Position numbers and translations under genes: made by a program
In this document: piece by piece, positions 8,173-17,290 of the stretch
Layout: every line of letters starts with the position of its first letter
Numbering within the stretch: position 1 is the stretch's first letter
Source of the DNA: Halobacillus litoralis
GTDB taxonomy: Bacteria; Bacillota; Bacilli; Bacillales; Halobacillaceae
DNA length: 64,000 nt
Assembly (NCBI RefSeq): GCF_009856445.1
Contig: NZ_WMFA01000004.1
Span: 124,001 to 188,000 of the forward strand
Reading direction: 5' to 3'
Notes under the pieces: generated by a model
Databases searched by the model: none
Told to the model about the DNA's origin: nothing
The model's input: only the letters and a program-made list of their open reading frames with translations

Positions 8173-9186
8173 ATGACTTTTAGGCTTTACAACACAGTAT
8201 TGGATGTGACAGCCGTTTTAGCTTTTGTTATGGTTGCTTATTTTGTTACGTATAGTCAATGGCTTGGAAAGAGTGCTTCTATGATCCTGCCCGATTCCTT
8301 CAACCAGCTGAACACGATCTTCCTCAGCCTCATCATTGAGGCCATACCTTTTGTACTCATTGGTGTTCTCATTGCCGGATGTATTCAAATGTTTATTACA
8401 GAAGAACATGTGAAGCGGTGGATCCCCCAAAATAAGTACCGGGCGATCCTGATGGGCTGTTTGGTGGGATCTGTTTTTCCCGCCTGTGAATGTGGCATCG
8501 TCCCCATTGTCCGCCGGTTAGTAGCAAAAGGAGTGCCCTTGCCAGCGAGTATCGGATTTCTTCTGACGGGACCATTGATCAATCCGATTGTCATTTTATC
8601 GACGTATATGGCCTTTGGGAATGATATGAGAATGGCAGGGTTACGGATGGGCGTGGGTTTTGTTGCGGCGCTGCTGATCGCCCTCTTCATCAGCACTTTA
8701 TTCAAGTCCAACCAGCTCAAACATTCGGTTTCCGGTTTGTATGGTTCTGAAGGGTCCCCGCAAACAGAAGTATCGTTCATGAAAAAGCTAAAAGGAATGT
8801 GTGTCCATTCGATTGACGAATTTTTCGATATGGGAAAGTACTTAATCATTGGTGCTTTCGTTGCTGCCTTTGTTCAAACGTATGTACAAGCCCAGTCCCT
8901 CTTTTTGTTCGGCGAAGGATTGATGGGGGCGACGGTCGTCATGATGGGACTTGCTTTCGTGTTGTCCTTATGTTCAGAGGCGGACGCTTTTATCGGAGCT
9001 TCCTTCAGCAGTTTGTTTCCTTCCGGTGCTGTTTTAGCCTTCTTAATCTATGGACCTATGATTGATTTGAAAAATACCATCATGTTGTTGAGTGTGTTCA
9101 AGTCCAGGTTCGTGTTCACATTGTTCCTTTCCATCACGGTCATTGTTTTCGTTTGTACGATCACTATATCTATGGTGGGCAGGTGA
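8173..9186 (+). CDS. Permease of the UPF0718/YraQ (COG0701) family, YcgR-like
   Basis: A 337-residue integral membrane protein with about eight hydrophobic segments. It carries the family's small cysteine motif PACECG near residues 100-105, between two membrane segments, and the later LSLCSEADAF segment. B. subtilis YcgR is the corresponding protein. The family is predicted to move an unidentified substrate; the cysteines suggest metal or thiol chemistry. It follows the Zur-box GTPase by 84 bases and is followed after 7 bases by the TIGR03943 gene, so the three form one unit. Transport direction and substrate are not determined by the sequence. Confidence 0.8.
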   Translation: MTFRLYNTVLDVTAVLAFVMVAYFVTYSQWLGKSASMILPDSFNQLNTIFLSLIIEAIPFVLIGVLIAGCIQMFITEEHVKRWIPQNKYRAILMGCLVGSVFPACECGIVPIVRRLVAKGVPLPASIGFLLTGPLINPIVILSTYMAFGNDMRMAGLRMGVGFVAALLIALFISTLFKSNQLKHSVSGLYGSEGSPQTEVSFMKKLKGMCVHSIDEFFDMGKYLIIGAFVAAFVQTYVQAQSLFLFGEGLMGATVVMMGLAFVLSLCSEADAFIGASFSSLFPSGAVLAFLIYGPMIDLKNTIMLLSVFKSRFVFTLFLSITVIVFVCTITISMVGR

Positions 9187-9193
9187 GTAGGCG

Positions 9194-10066
9194 GTGCGCT
9201 TTCACTTTTATCAATTCATGAAACTGATCCTATTAGCCGCCTTCGCTTTTTTCCTTATCCAATTGCACCATACCGGGGAGATTGTGAAATTGATCAACCC
9301 CAAATATGTCCTGATGAGTCAGGTGGCCGCAGGTGTGATCGTTCTTCTGTTCTTCGTCCAGCTGGGGAGAGTATGGCAGGGGAATAGCAGTGAACATGCC
9401 TTCTGTGCTCCCGGGTGCACAGAGGACCATGATCACAGGCAGTCGTATGTAAAAAGGTGGGTGAGTTATTTGGTTCTCCTTTTTCCTTTATGTACAGGAT
9501 TTGGATTGGAGCTCACCTCCCTGGATGCTACGATTGCCAAAAATAAAGGTTCCCTTCTCCCACAAGGAGGAAATGCTTATCAAGAGGAAGCATCATCGAA
9601 TCCACCGACTCTCGATGAGAACAAGCCGATCCCCAATACCAACTATTTGACGGATGAGGAATATGAACAGAAAATGGGTCTTCTCAACGATGAAGTGATT
9701 GAAATGAACGAAGATATTTTCGCTTCGTATTATCATGAAATAGAAGAAAATCTCCATCAATATAAAGGGAAAACGATACAAATGAAAGGTTTTGTGTACA
9801 AAGAAGAAGGATTGGATCCCAATCAGCTCGTTGTGGCAAGGTTTCTGATCACCCACTGCGTGGCCGATGCCAGGGTCATTGGATGGTTGAGTGAATCGGA
9901 CGAAGCCGTAAACTTTGGTGTAGATACGTGGGTGGAAGTGCGTGGTGTGATTGATGTTGGTGAGTATAATGGTGTCGAACTTCCAATCATTCAGATAAAA
10001 GAAATCACCCCTATCCCTGAGCCGACCAATCCTTACATTTTCCCTATTTTGACGAAGGTTCTTTAA
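9194..10066 (+). CDS. TIGR03943 (DUF1980, YcgQ-like) membrane protein
   Basis: A 290-residue protein starting with GTG at 9194, with ribosome site AGGTGAG overlapping the previous stop. Three or so hydrophobic segments lie in the first 115 residues, broken by a Cys/His motif (FCAPGCTEDHDH, about residues 70-81) that looks metal-binding. The soluble C-terminal half contains the family's ITHCVADARV segment. The family almost always sits beside a COG0701 permease, as here, and is likely its partner. Together with the GTPase copy 3 this would be a Zur-controlled metal-handling unit (inference). Confidence 0.8.
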   Translation: MRFHFYQFMKLILLAAFAFFLIQLHHTGEIVKLINPKYVLMSQVAAGVIVLLFFVQLGRVWQGNSSEHAFCAPGCTEDHDHRQSYVKRWVSYLVLLFPLCTGFGLELTSLDATIAKNKGSLLPQGGNAYQEEASSNPPTLDENKPIPNTNYLTDEEYEQKMGLLNDEVIEMNEDIFASYYHEIEENLHQYKGKTIQMKGFVYKEEGLDPNQLVVARFLITHCVADARVIGWLSESDEAVNFGVDTWVEVRGVIDVGEYNGVELPIIQIKEITPIPEPTNPYIFPILTKVL

Positions 10067-10135
10067 TGTCCGTCTTAATAAGGAACAAACCTTTTCGAAA
10101 AAATAAAAAAACTTTCAAATTCATAGACACCAAAC

Positions 10136-10174
10136 ACACACTTCCTTCGATTATAGAATTGAGGAAGTGTTTTT
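10136..10174. terminator. Terminator ending the zinc region
   Basis: ACACTTCCT and AGGAAGTGT pair across a 14-base spacer and are followed by TTTTT. It separates the YcgQ-like gene from the replication module. Confidence 0.75.
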
Positions 10175-10219
10175 CTATGCACAAATCCTCCATCTTTCCA
10201 TAAGAATAGGAGAATCCAA

Positions 10220-10948
10220 ATGAACTATATCAAAGCGATCAACGCCTTCTACGATCACCAGGAATTCAACCCGCTAACTTCTGCTGCCATCAACCTTTGG
10301 CACAGCCTCATGCATGTGAATAACAAATCCCGCTGGAAAAAAGAATTCACGGCTTCGATGACCGTCCTTTGTCTGAAATCCAACTTGAGCGAAAGCAGCA
10401 TTCGGAAAGCCCGCAAGGAACTCGTGGAGAAAGGGTATGTGACGTTCACTTCAAGACCAGGCAACCAGGCTCCCATCTATCGGATCCTCCCTTTATATGA
10501 AGAAATGGACAGCGAGAACGACAGTGTGGAGGAGAACAACAGTGGCGGCAAGTCGAACGGCAATGATACCGACAAGTCGAACACATTAAGTAAACAAAAC
10601 GAAACGAAAGAAAAAGAAGCAGTAGTAGAAACGCCGGCTGAGAATCCCCACCATTTTTACGAAAACAACATCGGCACGTTGTCGCCGTTCATCGTAGAAA
10701 AAATCACTCAGTGGTGTGAAGAGATGTCTGATGAACTCGTCATTCATTCGATGAAGCTTGCCGTCGAGAGCAACAAGACTTTCTTCAGCTATTGTGAAGG
10801 CATTCTGAAACAGTGGCAGCAAACGGGCGTCCGCACCCTGAGAGGAGCGGAACGAGCCCAGCAGGATCACAAGAAAAAGAGGACTACTCCGAAGCATGAC
10901 AAAAACAAATCGGTGTTCGATAAGTTGAGAGAGGAGGTACAGGTGTGA
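10220..10948 (+). CDS. Phage-type DnaD-domain replication protein
   Basis: A 242-residue two-domain protein. Residues 1-95 are a winged-helix domain of the DnaD-like phage initiator type, residues 96-145 a polar low-complexity linker, and residues 148-210 the DnaD/DnaB_2 domain (FYENNIGTLSPFIVEKITQW). A basic tail follows. Such proteins bind a phage origin and recruit the helicase loader. It overlaps the next gene by 4 bases, and the order initiator, loader, helicase is typical of Bacillus prophages. No integrase, structural or lysis genes are present, so this is a stranded or domesticated module. Confidence 0.82.
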   Translation: MNYIKAINAFYDHQEFNPLTSAAINLWHSLMHVNNKSRWKKEFTASMTVLCLKSNLSESSIRKARKELVEKGYVTFTSRPGNQAPIYRILPLYEEMDSENDSVEENNSGGKSNGNDTDKSNTLSKQNETKEKEAVVETPAENPHHFYENNIGTLSPFIVEKITQWCEEMSDELVIHSMKLAVESNKTFFSYCEGILKQWQQTGVRTLRGAERAQQDHKKKRTTPKHDKNKSVFDKLREEVQV

Positions 10949-11277
10949 AGAGAGAAGAAGCCATCGAGGTGCTCGAGACGATCAGTGAATTGTATCCGCA
11001 GAAATTCGATATCACCGAGCGTGTCGCGAATATGCTGATTCCGAAGCTATTGGAAATGGATTATAGAGGGGTGATGGCCAAGCTTTCCGATTTCGCCGTC
11101 CGGAGTCCGTTCCCACCGACCATCGGAGAGATTGCTGTCTATCAACCGGAGGAAAATCATCACTTGGAGCAGATGAAAGTGTGGGAAGCGGAAGCAGCCG
11201 AAGTATCTGATGAGATCCGTCAGCGGTTCATGGACAAGCTGCGTTCGCTTGCAGAGGAGAAGTCCGATGAGTCATAA
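10945..11277 (+). CDS. Replicative helicase loader/inhibitor, SPP1 G39P-like
   Basis: A 110-residue helical protein starting at GTG 10945, with GAGGAGG at 10930-10936. Its length, its pattern (RVANMLIPKLLEMDYRGVMA, then PFPPTIGEI) and its place between a DnaD-type initiator and DnaB fit the phage SPP1 gp39 loader family. It would hold DnaB helicase and release it at the origin. It overlaps dnaB by 11 bases. Confidence 0.7.
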   Translation: MKREEAIEVLETISELYPQKFDITERVANMLIPKLLEMDYRGVMAKLSDFAVRSPFPPTIGEIAVYQPEENHHLEQMKVWEAEAAEVSDEIRQRFMDKLRSLAEEKSDES

Positions 11278-12500
11278 TCTACAGACGGAACAGGCCGTAT
11301 TAGGTATTTTTCTCGTAGACGGGGAGAAAATCAAGCAGACGACGCTCGCCCCTGAGCACTTTTCCCGACACGACCATCGACGCATTTTCTTAGCGATGCA
11401 GCAGGTGGACAACAACGGAACACCGGTGGATATGGTGACGGTAACAACTAGTCTTGGAGGTGAGATCGCTCAGGTAGGGGAAGTTAGTTACCTATTAGGG
11501 CTCGCTGAATCCGTCCCGACAACCGAGAACTTCCACTTCTATGAAAAACTCCTCGTCGAATCCTACACGAACCAACAAATGAGGCAGTCGGCGATCAAGT
11601 ACATAGAGAACCCGAGTGCTGATGCGCTGCTCGGCTTGAAGCAGCAGCTCCATCTGATGGATCAGGACCCGGAAGCGGATGAGCAGACAGTGAAAGAGCA
11701 GCTCAGTGACATCGCCATGGAGATGATCTCCTCGCCCGTACAGACGGGTTTAGCCACAGGATTCGAAGACTATGACAAAATGACCGGAGGAGCGTGGCGA
11801 TTTGATCATCGTCGCTGCCAGGCCTTCGATGGGGAAGACCGCCTTCGCCTTGAATATCGCCATGAACCATTGCAAGAACGGAGGAGCCGTCGACCTGTTC
11901 AGTCTAGAAATGGGGTCCAAGCAGCTGCTGCAGCGGATGATTTCTTCCGAAGCACGCATCGACGGTCAGAAGTGGCGCTCGATGTGTTTCTCAGCCGAAG
12001 ACTACAAACGTTCCTTCCATGCCATCGGGGAAATCGCCGAGTGGAATCTGTCCATCCACGAGCGACAACAAACCGTCCAGGACATCACCTCAAAAATCAG
12101 AGCCTCCGTAACTTCTGACACCGACCATAATCACCTCATCATCATCGATTACTTGCAGCTGATGAACGTCAAAGGCCGCTATGAACGTCGTGACCTCGAA
12201 GTCGGCGCCATCACCCGCGAATTGAAGCTCCTCGCCCGTGAACTCAACATCCCGATCATTCTTCTCTCGCAACTCTCCCGAAGCGTCGAACAACGCCAAG
12301 ACAAGCGCCCGATGATGTCTGACTTGAGGGAATCTGGCAACATCGAACAGGACGCCGATGTCATCAGCTTTTTGTACCGCGATGATTACTATTCGCAGGA
12401 AGGTAGTGATGTGGTGGAGGTGATTTTGAGGAAACAGAGGAATGGCCCGGTGGGGACGGTTATGTTAGGGTTTCAAAAAGAGTTCGGGCGGTTCGCTTGA
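11267..12500 (+). pseudogene. DnaB-type replicative helicase, frameshifted
   Basis: Together two frames encode a near-complete DnaB of about 410 residues. The first frame starts at ATG 11267 (RBS GAGGAG) and gives the N-terminal domain up to GFEDYDKMTGG at about 11,790. The second continues from about 11,791 with RGDLIIVAARPSMGKT (Walker A), then IIIDYLQLM, LSQLSRSVEQR and DLRESGNIEQDADV (helicase motifs H2-H4), to the stop at 12500. The break falls in GGAGGAGCGTGG, where one base seems to be missing. No slippery heptamer is visible, so this looks like mutation or a sequencing error rather than programmed frameshifting. Everything else is intact. Confidence 0.85.
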
Positions 12501-12697
12501 TTTGTATTCGGTGAATCATAAAATAAAATGCCTAACATTGTTCAGATGACCGGAAGCATTATCTTCTAGAGAAAATTCCATTTGTGACAAGCTCCGTTCA
12601 ATCCATTACTGTTATATACATATCAAGAAAACTCCATTTATTCCGGCTGCTTCCTGTATTATACTGGAAGGAGATTCGAAATAGGGGAGGCCGTATC

Positions 12698-13684
12698 ATG
12701 GAATTGAACAACAACACGCGATTACTCAAACTAAGGGATATCCTTTTCGAAGAGACGGATGAACATCATGAACTGAGCATCCAGGAAATATGTGAAAAAC
12801 TGAAGCTTTACTTCGGACCGGAAGCGAAATTCGATGCTCGTACACTCAAGCGTGATATGGACGTGCTCGAAGATGCGGGGATTGAAATCATCCGTAACAC
12901 CGGACGCTTCGGTAAAGTGTATTACAGCTATCAGGACCGCGTCTTCGAGACCTATCAACTGCGGCTCATCAATGACGCCATCCTATCCGCTAAATTCATC
13001 ACCGAAAAAGAGAAGAAGGATCTGATTGAACGGAACAAGCAGTTGACGAGCAGACATATCGCAAAGACGCTTCCGGACCCGCTGCTCTACTCCCAGTCAG
13101 CGAATGACGATTATGAACTCGTAAAATTGAGCATCGACAATGTCCACAGGGCGATCTCAGAACAGAAGGTGCTCCGTTACCAGTACGGAAAATACAATAT
13201 GGACAAGGAATTCGAATACCACAGGAATGGGGATACATATCATGTCGAGCCCTATGCGCTCATCTGGCAGAACGATTTCTATTATCTGATCGGAAGGTTC
13301 CGCGGAAACGGGGAGATGCGCCACTACCGTTTGGACCGTATGCGGAACATCGAAATATCAGAAGAACGTTTCAAACGGAAACAGGATTTCCTTGTCAAAG
13401 AATACGTCGACCAAAGCTTCCACATGTTCGCAGGGGAGGATGCCTGGATCAAAATTGAATTCGATGCAAGTCTCCTGAATGTCGTTCTCGACCGTTTCGG
13501 AAAAGACGCCTCCATAAATGCAATCAATGACGACCGGTTCCTCCTATCAACGAAGGCGAAAATGAGCATCGGACTCATCGGTTGGATTCTCACCTGGGGC
13601 CACAAAGCAAAAGTCGTCTCGCCAGAATCCCTCGTCGTACAAGTGAAAGAAGAAGTGCAAAAGATGCACAAGCAGTATGAATAG
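12698..13684 (+). CDS. WYL-domain transcriptional regulator
   Basis: A 328-residue regulator. Residues 1-75 form a winged helix of DeoR/HTH_11 type, with a recognition region around ARTLKRDMDVL. Residues about 140-240 are the WYL domain, including VEPYALIWQNDFYYLIGR and the RHYRLDRM motif, and a WCX-type C-terminal domain follows. WYL proteins sense small ligands or nucleic acid and often regulate defence or DNA-damage functions. The start at 12698 is set by GGGGAGG 7 bases upstream; an ATG at 12584 is open but has no ribosome site. It stands alone between the replication module and the repeat protein. Confidence 0.85.
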   Translation: MELNNNTRLLKLRDILFEETDEHHELSIQEICEKLKLYFGPEAKFDARTLKRDMDVLEDAGIEIIRNTGRFGKVYYSYQDRVFETYQLRLINDAILSAKFITEKEKKDLIERNKQLTSRHIAKTLPDPLLYSQSANDDYELVKLSIDNVHRAISEQKVLRYQYGKYNMDKEFEYHRNGDTYHVEPYALIWQNDFYYLIGRFRGNGEMRHYRLDRMRNIEISEERFKRKQDFLVKEYVDQSFHMFAGEDAWIKIEFDASLLNVVLDRFGKDASINAINDDRFLLSTKAKMSIGLIGWILTWGHKAKVVSPESLVVQVKEEVQKMHKQYE

Positions 13685-13765
13685 AGAACGTGTGTTGGGA
13701 GTGCAAATTTTTGATTACCCCATACGTTATCCTTGAGTTAACACAAATCAAGGAGGAAAAAAAAC

Positions 13766-14500
13766 ATGGCAAAACAAAAGAAAAGCTTCATCAAAAAATG
13801 GTGGTTCTGGGGAGTCGTAATCCTCGTCGTTTTCGCAGCAGCACAAGGCGGAGGGGAAGAACAGGACCAGGCAGAAGCAGAACCGGAAGAGACGCCGGTC
13901 GAGGAAGTGGAAGCGGCTAGCACAGAGACCGAAGAAATCTCAACAGAAGAAAGTGAAGCACCAGCTGAAGAGGAAGCTGAAGAAACGACCGTGGAAGAGA
14001 AGGAAGAAGAAGCACTTCCAGAAGATGATAACGTAAAAGTCTCTACAGGCATGCACTAAGTTGGAACGGACATCGAACCAGGCCTCTATAAATCAGAAGG
14101 ATCCGTGTATTACTGGGAACGCCTTGCAGGATTCAGTGGTGAATTCGATGACATCATCGCGAACGGCAACCCACAAGGTCAGGAATACGTAGAAGTGAAA
14201 GAATCCGACACCGCCTTCAGCACCCAGGGCACAGGCAGCTGGATATTGATTGATGACAGCTATGCTCCGGAAACACAAACGAGTTTCGGTAATGGCACGT
14301 ACCTGGTTGGAAAAGACATCGAACCCGGCACGTACAAGAGTGAGAGTGGAGGAGGCTACTGGGCTCGTTTGAGCGGGTTCAGTGGAGAGCTTGATACCAT
14401 CATCGCGAATGATAACCCTGGTGGTTCTTCGATTGTAGAGATACAAGAATCTGATAGTGGTTTAACGTGGGGGAATGGTGAGTGGACGAAGGTGGAATAA
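13766..14500 (+). pseudogene. Membrane-anchored tandem-repeat protein interrupted by an in-frame TAA
   Basis: The gene starts at ATG 13766 after AAGGAGGAAA. It encodes an N-terminal membrane anchor (residues 10-26, KKWWFWGVVILVVFAA), a Glu/Ala-rich linker of about 65 residues and two repeats of about 70 residues. The second repeat begins with YLVGKDIEPGTYKSE and ends with ELDTIIAN. The first repeat is cut by TAA at 14057-14059, right before VGTDIEPGLYKSE, and the frame then stays open to 14500. A single-base change of a sense codon (for example TAC) explains this. Either the protein is lost, an internal start is used, or the base is an error. The function of the repeats is unknown. Confidence 0.75.
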
Positions 14501-14502
14501 GC

Positions 14503-14529
14503 AAAGGAGGCGATCTCAGCCTCCTTTTT
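14503..14529. terminator. Terminator
   Basis: AAAGGAGGC and GCCTCCTTT pair around a 7-base loop and lead into a T run, directly after the stop at 14500. The stem position supports 14500 as the real 3' end of the interrupted gene. Confidence 0.85.
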
Positions 14530-14595
14530 CCATTGGTATATTGTAATATTTTTGATATATTTTAAGGTAGAGAAAAATAAAAGGGGTTAAAATAA

Positions 14596-16077
14596 ATGAG
14601 TAAATTGACATTACCACAATTAGAGTCCCACCTATGGGAATCCGCAAATATCCTACGAGGGAGCATCGACTCTTCTGATTATAAAAACTATATCTTCGGA
14701 CTACTTTTCCTCAAACGATTGAATGATGTGTTCGTTGAAACAGCTGTAACCATAGAAAAAGAAGAAGGCGACGATTACGGCTGGTATGACCGCGATGAAC
14801 ACCAATTCTTTGTACCCGAACGAGCGCGTTGGGCACATGTCCAGGAACAAACGCAAGACATTGGTAATACGATCAACAAGGCGTTTGAAGCGTTAGAAGA
14901 AGAAAACAAAGCGTTGGAAGGTGTTCTGGCAAGTATCGACTTTAATGATAAAGAAAAGCTTCCAGACAAACTTCTCCTTCAGCTCATTCAACATTTCTCT
15001 TCATTAAACTTAGGAAACCAAAATCTTTCAGAGCCTGACATGCTTGGTCGTGCTTACGAATACTTAATCAAGCAGTTCGCCGATGATGCAGGTAAAAAAG
15101 GCGGCGAATTTTATACACCAAGCAAAGTCGTTGAACTCATTGTTAAATTAATCAAGCCAGAAGAAGGTATGCGTGTTTGTGATCCGACCGTTGGATCTGG
15201 CGGTATGCTCGTTCAATCTGTCGACTATATTAAAGCCAATGGTGGAAATCCACGCAACCTTTCCTTGCACGGGCAGGAGCGCAATTTGAACACATGGGCG
15301 ATCTGTAAAATGAACCTATTGCTTCATGGATTGAGTGACCACCGTATCGAGCGCGGGGATACAATTCGTGAACCGAAGCTGACGGAAGGTGGAGAGCCCC
15401 TTCGCTATGATCGTGTGATCGCTAATCCACCATTCTCTTTAAAAAACTGGGGTCGTGAAGAGGCAGATAATGATGAGTTCGGACGTTTCCGCTTCGGTCT
15501 TCCTCCTAAGAACGCTGGGGACTACGCTTTTGTTCAGCACATGGTTGCTACTTTGAATCATGAAGGAAAAGCAGGCGTTGTTATGCCTCACGGAGTTCTT
15601 TTCCGTGGTGGAGCTGAAGGGAAAATCCGTAAAGGTCTATTAGGAGAGGACTTAGTAGAAGCTGTTATAGGATTGCCTTCTAACCTTTTTTATGGAACAG
15701 GTATCCCCGCAGCTATCCTTATCTTGAATAGAAATAAAGATGAAGATAAAAAAGGTAAATTGTTTATTCTTGATGGATCAAAGTATTATCAAGAAGGTAA
15801 GAATCAGAATGTTTTACGTGATGAAGATATTCTTAACATAGTAAAAGCTTATGATGGTTGGGAGGATCAAGAGAAGTATAGTCGAGTAGTTGAGTTAGAA
15901 GAGGTTGAAAATAATGATTATAACCTTAATATTGCAAGATATATTGATACAACTGAAGAAGAAGAAGAAATTGATGTGAAGGAAAAGCTTAGAGAATTGG
16001 AAAATCTAGAAAATGAAAGAAAGCTATTGGAGAAGAGCTTTGTTAAATACATGGAGGAGCTAGGATATCATGGATAA
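14596..16077 (+). CDS. hsdM: Type I restriction-modification methyltransferase subunit HsdM
   Basis: A 493-residue N6-adenine methyltransferase. The N-terminal HsdM helical domain spans residues 7-150. The AdoMet motif I ([10 protein letters not shown]) is at 196-205, and the catalytic NPPF at 277-280. A C-terminal helical tail contacts HsdS. With HsdS it forms the M2S methylase that protects host DNA; adding HsdR gives the restriction complex. It overlaps hsdS by 8 bases. The last 370 bases and hsdS look clearly more AT-rich than the 5' part, hinting at replacement of the specificity-linked segment. Confidence 0.96.
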   Translation: MSKLTLPQLESHLWESANILRGSIDSSDYKNYIFGLLFLKRLNDVFVETAVTIEKEEGDDYGWYDRDEHQFFVPERARWAHVQEQTQDIGNTINKAFEALEEENKALEGVLASIDFNDKEKLPDKLLLQLIQHFSSLNLGNQNLSEPDMLGRAYEYLIKQFADDAGKKGGEFYTPSKVVELIVKLIKPEEGMRVCDPTVGSGGMLVQSVDYIKANGGNPRNLSLHGQERNLNTWAICKMNLLLHGLSDHRIERGDTIREPKLTEGGEPLRYDRVIANPPFSLKNWGREEADNDEFGRFRFGLPPKNAGDYAFVQHMVATLNHEGKAGVVMPHGVLFRGGAEGKIRKGLLGEDLVEAVIGLPSNLFYGTGIPAAILILNRNKDEDKKGKLFILDGSKYYQEGKNQNVLRDEDILNIVKAYDGWEDQEKYSRVVELEEVENNDYNLNIARYIDTTEEEEEIDVKEKLRELENLENERKLLEKSFVKYMEELGYHG

Positions 16078-17290
16078 TTGGAGTACCTATGAGCTTGGTA
16101 CAGTAGTAGATTTTGCAAGTGGTAGTTCATTTCCAACAAAGTATCAAAACAGTTTAAATGAAAAGTTTGACTTTTATAAAGTAAGTGATATGAACGATAT
16201 AAGGAATCAAAAGTATATGGAGACTGCAACGAATACTGTGTCAGAAGATATAGTTAAAAAACTAAATTGTAAGGTCCATCCTGAAAATACTATAATACTT
16301 CCCAAGGTTGGGGCCGCCTTGATGACAAATAAACGAAGGATTCTTACAAAGCCATCAGTATTTGATAACAATATTATGGGGTTGATGGCAAAAAAAGGTC
16401 TAAACAACCAATACTTGTTTTATTTTCTTCAAATTATCGATTTAAGAAAATATGCCCAAATAGGTGCTGTGCCTTCAATTAATAAATCTATTTTAAGTGC
16501 TATACCAATTGAAGTGCCTAATAGATATAATGAACAACAAAAGATTGCAGAAGTCCTATCCTCTATCGATGAATTGATTGAGAAGACTGAACAAATTATT
16601 ACCCAAACTGAGAAAGTGAAAAAAGGGTTACATCAACATCTTTTAAGAAGAGGAATTGGACATAAAAGATTTCAAAGCACTTCAATAGGAGAAATCCCCA
16701 CTGAGTGGGAATTGGTACGATTGGGAGACTTATTTAATAATGCAAGTATAAAAAAGAGTAGTCACCTTCAAGTTCTCACAGTTACACAAAATCAAGGAGT
16801 AATACCTAGGGATGACTTTAACATGAACATTAAATATAATAAAAACTCCTTAGATACTTACAAGAAAGTACAAAAAGGTAATTTCATTATTAGTTTGAGA
16901 TCCTTCCAAGGTGGGTTAGAAATGTCTAACTACGAGGGTATTGTAAGTCCTGCTTATACGGTTCTTGAGAAAAAGGCAGATATTGATGAAGAATTTTTCA
17001 AACATTTCTTTAAATCATTTTGGTTTATTGAACAATTAAAATCTTCCACTATAGGAATTAGAGATGGGAAACAGATAGCATTTAATGATTTTAAATTAAT
17101 CAAAGTGGGGCTGCCAAGCCTAAAAGAACAAGTAGAGATTGCGAAACGTTTGAAAACAGTAGAGCAGAAAATTAGGTTAGAGAATAATAAAAAAGAGAAG
17201 TTATACAGTATGAAACAAGGACTTATGCAACAATTATTCACAGGCAAAATACGTGTTCCTGTTGACGATGAAGAGGTGATGACGACGTGA
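16070..17290 (+). CDS. hsdS: Type I restriction specificity subunit HsdS
   Basis: A 406-residue S subunit with two target recognition domains (about residues 1-155 and 205-345), each followed by a conserved helical spacer. The first spacer carries [20 protein letters not shown] and the second [17 protein letters not shown]. It decides the bipartite sequence recognised by the system; the actual target cannot be read from sequence. It overlaps both neighbours (8 bases with hsdM, 4 with hsdR) in a classical M-S-R operon. Its AT-rich composition contrasts with hsdR, as expected for exchange of recognition domains by recombination. Confidence 0.95.
   Translation: MDNWSTYELGTVVDFASGSSFPTKYQNSLNEKFDFYKVSDMNDIRNQKYMETATNTVSEDIVKKLNCKVHPENTIILPKVGAALMTNKRRILTKPSVFDNNIMGLMAKKGLNNQYLFYFLQIIDLRKYAQIGAVPSINKSILSAIPIEVPNRYNEQQKIAEVLSSIDELIEKTEQIITQTEKVKKGLHQHLLRRGIGHKRFQSTSIGEIPTEWELVRLGDLFNNASIKKSSHLQVLTVTQNQGVIPRDDFNMNIKYNKNSLDTYKKVQKGNFIISLRSFQGGLEMSNYEGIVSPAYTVLEKKADIDEEFFKHFFKSFWFIEQLKSSTIGIRDGKQIAFNDFKLIKVGLPSLKEQVEIAKRLKTVEQKIRLENNKKEKLYSMKQGLMQQLFTGKIRVPVDDEEVMTT

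Noticed and set aside
11267-12500. Programmed frameshift in dnaB
   Set aside because: No slippery heptamer, no downstream pseudoknot seen, and DnaB genes are not known to use one; a simple one-base loss is more likely.
10220-12500. Complete prophage
   Set aside because: Only the replication genes are present; no integrase, terminase, capsid, tail or lysis genes within 10 kb.
12584-12697. N-terminal extension of the WYL regulator
   Set aside because: No ribosome site at 12584, and the true HTH domain starts at 12698 behind GGGGAGG.
14057-14059. Recoded stop (selenocysteine or pyrrolysine)
   Set aside because: The codon is TAA, which neither system uses.
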